Part shown: positions 6,604 to 9,884 of the stretch, in pieces
How the letters are laid out: each line of letters starts with the position of its first letter
Position numbering within the stretch: position 1 is the first letter of the stretch
Assembly (NCBI GenBank): GCA_004144935.1
Contig: SDZP01000176.1
Coordinates: forward strand, 1 to 9,884
Origin: Caulobacteraceae bacterium
Lineage (GTDB): Bacteria > Pseudomonadota > Alphaproteobacteria > Caulobacterales > Caulobacteraceae
DNA: 9,884 nucleotides
Direction: 5' to 3'
Program-made: the position numbers and the translations under genes
Notes under the pieces: generated by a model
Told to the model about the DNA's origin: nothing
Database searches by the model: none
The model's input: the letters and a program-made list of their open reading frames with translations, nothing else

Positions 6604-7043
6604 TTGGGGGCTCCTTGCGGGAAACGGGCCTGCAGGCTGGTCAGCCAGCGGGCGATGGTGTCGATCTCGGCGTCGCTGAAGCCGTCGGTGATTTCGGTGT
6701 TGATATAATCCAGCCCGGCCTTGGCGTAGTCGCGCCCGGCCCGGCCCTTGTCGGTCATGTGGATGCGCTGCGCCCGCCCGTCGGCCGGGTCTGCTCGCCG
6801 CTCGACCAGGCCGGACCGCTCCATCCGGTCGATCAGACCGCTCATGGCGCTGGGCGCGGTATCCAGCGCCTCGGCCACCTCGCCGATCAGCGCCCCGTCC
6901 GCCTTGCCGAGGAAGAACAGCACCCCGGACTGCGCAGACGTCAGCCCGCCCTTGGCCGCCATCTCGGCCTCGATCCAGCGCTGCACCCGCCGGTTGGCGG
7001 CGCTGAGCAAGAACATCAGCCGGCGGTTGGAAGGCGTGGCCAT
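6600..7043 (-). CDS. MarR-family transcriptional regulator
   Basis: This 147-residue protein has MarR length and layout. An N-terminal dimerisation helix (about 7-30) is followed by LTSAQSGVLFFL, then a winged helix-turn-helix. The HTH spans about 51-78 (IGEVAEAL, then a recognition helix with APSAMSGLIDRMERSG), and the wing is 79-97 with the family hallmark ERRADPADGRAQRIHMTDKGR-like pattern (D85, D88, R90). MarR proteins are dimers that usually repress their own operon and release DNA on binding a small aromatic or acyl-CoA ligand. It is the first gene of the minus-strand unit, translationally coupled to the isomerase, so it probably controls these catabolic genes. The promoter and paired operators directly upstream suggest autorepression. 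No Shine-Dalgarno precedes the ATG, which may be leaderless. Ligand unknown. Confidence 0.92.
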   Translation of the reverse strand: MATPSNRRLMFLLSAANRRVQRWIEAEMAAKGGLTSAQSGVLFFLGKADGALIGEVAEALDTAPSAMSGLIDRMERSGLVERRADPADGRAQRIHMTDKGRAGRDYAKAGLDYINTEITDGFSDAEIDTIARWLTSLQARFPQGAPK

Positions 7044-7049
7044 GTCGCC

Positions 7050-7077
7050 GTTATATGCTTCGTATGCGAAACATCAA
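7050..7077 (-). promoter_or_regulatory. marR operon promoter, probably giving a leaderless mRNA
   Basis: On the minus strand TTGATG (7077-7072) and TATAAC (7055-7050) are separated by 16 bp, a good sigma-70-type pair. Only six bases separate the -10 box from the A of the marR ATG at 7043, so transcription would begin at or within a base or two of the start codon. The absence of a Shine-Dalgarno agrees. Leaderless mRNAs are known to be common in Caulobacter. Confidence 0.65.
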
Positions 7078-7093
7078 GTTCGTATGCGAAACA
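7059..7093. promoter_or_regulatory. Paired MarR operators (two identical 15-bp copies, 20 bp apart)
   Basis: TTCGTATGCGAAACA occurs exactly at 7059-7073 and again at 7079-7093. Its core TTCGTATGCGAA is an inverted repeat with 5 of 6 pairs matching, as expected for a dimeric winged-HTH protein. The 20-bp step puts both sites on the same DNA face about two turns apart. One core (7059-7070) fills the spacer between -35 and -10. The other (7079-7090) lies immediately upstream of the -35. Binding should block RNA polymerase. That MarR itself binds here is inferred from position. Confidence 0.7.
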
Positions 7094-7211
7094 AGACGGA
7101 CCGATTGTACTGGCCCCGGCTCGCGGAAAGCCTAAGATTGCGTCGGCGTCGAAGGCGCCTCAACGCGAGCGGGAGAGTCGGGTCATGGCACCCAGCGAAT
7201 TTCGAAGGCTC

Positions 7212-8285
7212 CTAAGCCGCCCGGTACCAGGTCACCCCGTCCGCGTCGGTCTCCGCCACCGCCCGCCCGCGCTCGATCAGGCAGTTGAGGTGCGCCAGGC
7301 TCTCGCCGGTCGCCATGCCCATCAGCTCCGGCCCGATCGGCCGCGCGAACAGGCTGCCGAACACGTCGATGGAGCGCTTGGGCGCCTCGCTGATGGATTT
7401 CTGCAGCCGGCCCAGCTGCCGCTCATGCCCGGCCGCCAGATGGTCGAGCCGCGCGTGCACGCCGTAGAAGGGATCGTTGTGGGCCGGCAGGGTCAGCACC
7501 CCCTCGGGGATCGCGCCCTTCAGCTTGGCCAGGGAGTTGAGCCAGTCGGTCAGCGGATCGCCGTCCGGCTCGGTCGGGAACACCGACACGTTCGAGCTGA
7601 TCCGCGGCAGCACCTGGTCGCCGCTGATGAACAGGTTGAGGTCCGGACACCACAGGCAGGCATGGTCCGGCGAATGGCCGTTGCCGGTGATCACCGTCCA
7701 GTCATGCATCCCGATCCGGATCGTCTCGCCGTCGGTCATCCGCCGGTAGCTGTCGGGCAGCTGGTAGATGGCCTTGCCGAAGCCGCCGAAGCGGGCCCGG
7801 TAGTTGTCGATGGCCTCCTCGTCCCAACCGGCCGACTTGTAGAACCTCAGGCCATCCTCCGGCGCCTCGCGCCCGGTGTCGGCCACCAGCATGCGGCACT
7901 GGATATACTCCAGCCGCGTCATCCACAGCCGGCACTGGAACTTGCGGGTCATCCAGCCGGCCAGGCCGATATGGTCGGGATGCAGGTGGGTGACGATCAC
8001 CCGCGTCACCGGCTTGCCGCCCAGCGCCCCCTTGAAGGCCTCGCGCCAGGCCTGGGCGGTCTCCCGCGTCTGCAGGCCGGTGTCGACGATGCACCAGCCC
8101 TCGCCGTCAGCCAGGGCCCAGACGTTGATGAAGCCCAGCGGCCCGCCCAGCGGCTGGCGCAGCCACAGCACCCCCGGCGCCACCTCCACCGCATCGCCCG
8201 CGCCGGGCGTCGGCACGGTCTCGAACGGATAGTCGAGCTTGGGCCGGCGCAGCTCCGCCGAGATGTCTTCCACGCCGTCGTGCAC
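7212..8285 (-). CDS. Metallo-beta-lactamase-fold hydrolase
   Basis: This 357-residue zinc (or iron) hydrolase has complete MBL metal ligands. They are H100-x-H102-x-D104-H105 in THLHPDHIG, H204 in NGHSPDHACL, D223 in ISGDQVLPRIS, and H269 in LPAHNDPF. The early strand IVDTG (66-70) is typical. The region after about 285 (HERQLGRLQKSISEAPKRS, then FARPIG) fits the winged-helix tail found in LACTB2-like MBL proteins. Likely substrates are thioesters, lactones or similar esters; the family is broad and no specific one can be named. The GTG at 8285 is supported by GGAGAG five bases upstream. It is transcribed toward marR, with 168 bp between them that hold the marR promoter and no clear terminator, and divergently from the secreted repeat protein. 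Confidence 0.9.
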   Translation of the reverse strand: MHDGVEDISAELRRPKLDYPFETVPTPGAGDAVEVAPGVLWLRQPLGGPLGFINVWALADGEGWCIVDTGLQTRETAQAWREAFKGALGGKPVTRVIVTHLHPDHIGLAGWMTRKFQCRLWMTRLEYIQCRMLVADTGREAPEDGLRFYKSAGWDEEAIDNYRARFGGFGKAIYQLPDSYRRMTDGETIRIGMHDWTVITGNGHSPDHACLWCPDLNLFISGDQVLPRISSNVSVFPTEPDGDPLTDWLNSLAKLKGAIPEGVLTLPAHNDPFYGVHARLDHLAAGHERQLGRLQKSISEAPKRSIDVFGSLFARPIGPELMGMATGESLAHLNCLIERGRAVAETDADGVTWYRAA

Positions 8286-8361
8286 TGTGTCTCTCCGATG
8301 AACGCCCCCATCATCCCGCGTTCAGCGCGCCGCCGCAATTGCGCCGGGTCGCCTAGGCATC

Positions 8362-8390
8362 TTGACCGGCATTGGAACGGGGCGTTTAAA
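8362..8390 (+). promoter_or_regulatory. Promoter of the secreted repeat-protein gene
   Basis: TTGACC (8362-8367) and TTTAAA (8385-8390) are spaced by exactly 17 bp, close to the sigma-70 consensus. The predicted start near 8397 gives a leader of about 36 nt containing AGGAG at 8417-8421, before the ATG at 8433. No convincing divergent promoter for the metallo-hydrolase was found in the same 147-bp gap. Confidence 0.65.
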
Positions 8391-8432
8391 ACCCCCAAAA
8401 CAACAGCCTATCCCCCAGGAGCTCGGGTAGAC

Positions 8433-9776
8433 ATGAGTCGCAACCGCTACGGCATCGCCGCCGCCGTCATTCTCGCCATGTTCGCCACCTCCGGGGTGAC
8501 GGTGGCTCAGGGCAAGAAGAAGGAAAAGGAAGTCGCAGGCGCGATTTCCCAGAAGGACCGCGACCGCGGCATGGCCGAGGCCCCGGCCCTGGCCAAGGCG
8601 GCCGGCCTGTCCTGCACCATCACCGAGGCCCGCTTCGTCGTCGCCGACGCCAAGACGAAGACCAACTACTTCGAAGTCGCCTGCGACCAGGGCCTCGGCT
8701 ACATCGTCGGCCAGGATCCGGCCAAGCCGACCGCCAGCCTGTTCCCCTGCTTCGACGCCGAAAAGAAGATCAAGGCGGGCGACAAGGAAATCGACAGCCC
8801 GCTGAAGTGCAAGCTGGCCGGCAACGCCAACCTGCAGGCCCAGATCACCCCCTACCTGACCAAGGCGGGCAAGACCTGCGCCACCACCGGCTATCGCTAC
8901 ATCGGCGCCAGCCCGACCAAGACCTACATCGAGGTCGCCTGCGGCCCGGGCAACGGCTTCGTGCTCGAAACCGCCGCGCCGGCCAACCTCTCCGCTGACG
9001 TCAAGGCCAACAGCTGCATCAGCTTCGACGCCACCGACACCCGCGCCTGCCAGCTGACCGACCGCGCCAGCCAGCTGGCCGTCGTCGACGCCCTGGTCGC
9101 CAGCTCGGGCAAGACCTGCGCCGTCAAGGACAAGCGCTACGTCCTGGCCACCACCACCGGCGCCAGCTGGTTCGAAGTCTCCTGCCAGGACGGCAGCGGC
9201 TACATGCTGGAGCAGCTGTCCGACGGCAAGAACGGCAAGACCGTCGCCTGCGCCGACGCCGAGTTCGTCGGCGGCGGCTGCACCATGACCGACAGCCGCG
9301 CCGCCAAGACCGAGCAGAACGGCCTCTACAGCCGGCTGGCCGAGAAGGTCGGCTTCAAGTGCGACGTCGCCCAGTACGGCATCTTCGGCGTCAAGGATAA
9401 GGAGATCGTCGAGCTGAAGTGCAACGACCGTCCCGACGGCGCCGTCATCGAGTTCAAGGGCGCCGCCAGCGGCGTGGTCTATCCCTGCGCCATCGCCGAG
9501 GCGCAAGGCTACCGCTGCTCCTTCACCAAGAAGGATCCGGGCTATCCGCAGATCACCAAGGACATCAAGTCGTTCAAGGACAACTCGTCCTGCGTCGTCC
9601 GCGAGACCCGCACGATGGAGAAGGCCAGCGAGTCGGCGGTCTATATCGAGGCCAACTGCGCCGACAACTCCGGCTCCTACATCGTCGGCTACAACCGCGG
9701 CACCACCAAGCCGATCGAGGTCCTGTCCTGCGCCCAGGGCAAGGCCTTCGGCGCCTGCAAGCTGCCCGGCAACTGA
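8433..9776 (+). CDS. Secreted cysteine-rich protein with five tandem four-Cys modules, function unknown
   Basis: I do not recognise a named family for this 447-residue protein. It has a Sec signal peptide (basic MSRNR, hydrophobic 8-18, probable cleavage after A25 in TVAQ), then a short Lys/Glu-rich linker (28-33). The rest is five degenerate modules of 77-88 residues, each with exactly four cysteines: C61/84/106/126, C149/170/195/206, C229/251/273/283, C310/330/352/362 and C387/409/433/442. No cysteine lies outside this scheme. Each second cysteine is preceded by Glu at -3 (FEVAC, IEVAC, FEVSC, VELKC, IEANC), and a G-Y/F-hydrophobic strand usually follows. This suggests five small beta-rich domains with two disulfides each, acting in the periplasm or outside. 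ATG 8433 is chosen for AGGAG (8417-8421) and the signal peptide; the frame is open far upstream, but that part is antisense to other genes. It has its own promoter and terminator, so it is monocistronic. Confidence 0.85.
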   Translation: MSRNRYGIAAAVILAMFATSGVTVAQGKKKEKEVAGAISQKDRDRGMAEAPALAKAAGLSCTITEARFVVADAKTKTNYFEVACDQGLGYIVGQDPAKPTASLFPCFDAEKKIKAGDKEIDSPLKCKLAGNANLQAQITPYLTKAGKTCATTGYRYIGASPTKTYIEVACGPGNGFVLETAAPANLSADVKANSCISFDATDTRACQLTDRASQLAVVDALVASSGKTCAVKDKRYVLATTTGASWFEVSCQDGSGYMLEQLSDGKNGKTVACADAEFVGGGCTMTDSRAAKTEQNGLYSRLAEKVGFKCDVAQYGIFGVKDKEIVELKCNDRPDGAVIEFKGAASGVVYPCAIAEAQGYRCSFTKKDPGYPQITKDIKSFKDNSSCVVRETRTMEKASESAVYIEANCADNSGSYIVGYNRGTTKPIEVLSCAQGKAFGACKLPGN

Positions 9777-9801
9777 TCCGCCGGATCCAGACCTGAAGAG
9801 A

Positions 9802-9831
9802 GGCCCGCCGGGAAACCGGCGGGCCTTTTTT
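9802..9831 (+). terminator. Intrinsic terminator of the secreted repeat-protein gene
   Basis: A perfect 10-bp GC stem, GGCCCGCCGG (9802-9811) with CCGGCGGGCC (9816-9825), closes a GAAA tetraloop. It is followed directly by six T residues (9826-9831). It begins 25 bases after the stop codon. Confidence 0.93.
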
Positions 9832-9863
9832 CATGCGCGGAGGCGGGGGCGCCGCCGAGCCCC

Positions 9864-9884
9864 CTTCCCCCTCAAGGGGGGAAG
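9864..9884. repeat. Short palindromic repeat at right edge
   Basis: CTTCCCCC (9864-9871) pairs with GGGGGAAG (9877-9884) around a five-base TCAAG loop, giving an 8-bp stem. It may be part of a longer element cut by the window end. It has no T-run and is distinct in sequence from the repeats at 82-256 and 5727-5793. Confidence 0.5.

Noticed and set aside
6615..8432. Open frame continuing about 600 codons upstream of the secreted repeat protein
   Set aside because: It runs antisense through the metallo-hydrolase and marR genes and across their intergenic promoter region. The signal peptide, AGGAG and promoter place the true start at 8433.
8435..8439. GAGTC (a CcrM-type GANTC site) at the start of the secreted repeat-protein gene
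   Set aside because: A single site lying downstream of the predicted transcription start is not evidence of methylation-controlled expression.
8322..9506. 394-codon minus-strand open frame
   Set aside because: It is antisense to the secreted repeat protein, is dominated by Gly/Ala/Val/Asp, and has no recognisable motif. The plus frame has a signal peptide, regular cysteines and a terminator.

Overview
The window reads as chromosomal DNA from an alphaproteobacterium, most likely Caulobacteraceae (Caulobacter or Phenylobacterium type). The basis is very high GC with strong GC3 bias, protein sequences of that type, intergenic palindromic repeats, and a promoter that points to a leaderless mRNA. 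The taxonomic call is inference. No phage, transposase, CRISPR, tRNA or rRNA sequence was seen.

Layout: (1) 1-79, minus: the first 26 codons of a PriA-like primosomal helicase, running off the left edge. (2) 82-256: a 175-bp nested palindromic repeat whose left end supplies the priA Shine-Dalgarno. (3) 325-2716, plus: a tight three-gene unit of an MFE-2-like short-chain dehydrogenase (SDR), an unrecognised 86-residue protein and a thiolase. (4) 7043-2750, minus, convergent with the previous unit: marR, an enoyl-CoA isomerase/hydratase-family gene, two SDRs (the second HSDL2-like) and an alpha/beta hydrolase. Two of these junctions are ATGA overlaps. A REP-like hairpin pair separates the isomerase from the SDRs. 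(5) 8285-7212, minus: a metallo-beta-lactamase-fold hydrolase. (6) 8433-9776, plus, divergent from it: a secreted cysteine-rich repeat protein with a good sigma-70-type promoter and a strong intrinsic terminator. (7) 9864-9884: a short hairpin repeat at the right edge.

Genes in (3) and (4) look like parts of acyl-CoA (beta-oxidation-like) catabolism: double-bond isomerisation, 3-hydroxyacyl oxidation and thiolytic cleavage, with extra dehydrogenases and a hydrolase for a lipid, steroid or isoprenoid-like substrate. The substrate cannot be read from the sequence. The MarR protein probably represses its own operon through two identical operators placed 20 bp apart over the promoter. No copy of that operator was seen upstream of the plus-strand thiolase operon.

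No clearly new multi-gene system was found. The least explained item is the secreted protein at 8433-9776. It is built from five degenerate modules of about 80 residues, each with exactly four cysteines and an invariant Glu-x-x-Cys.
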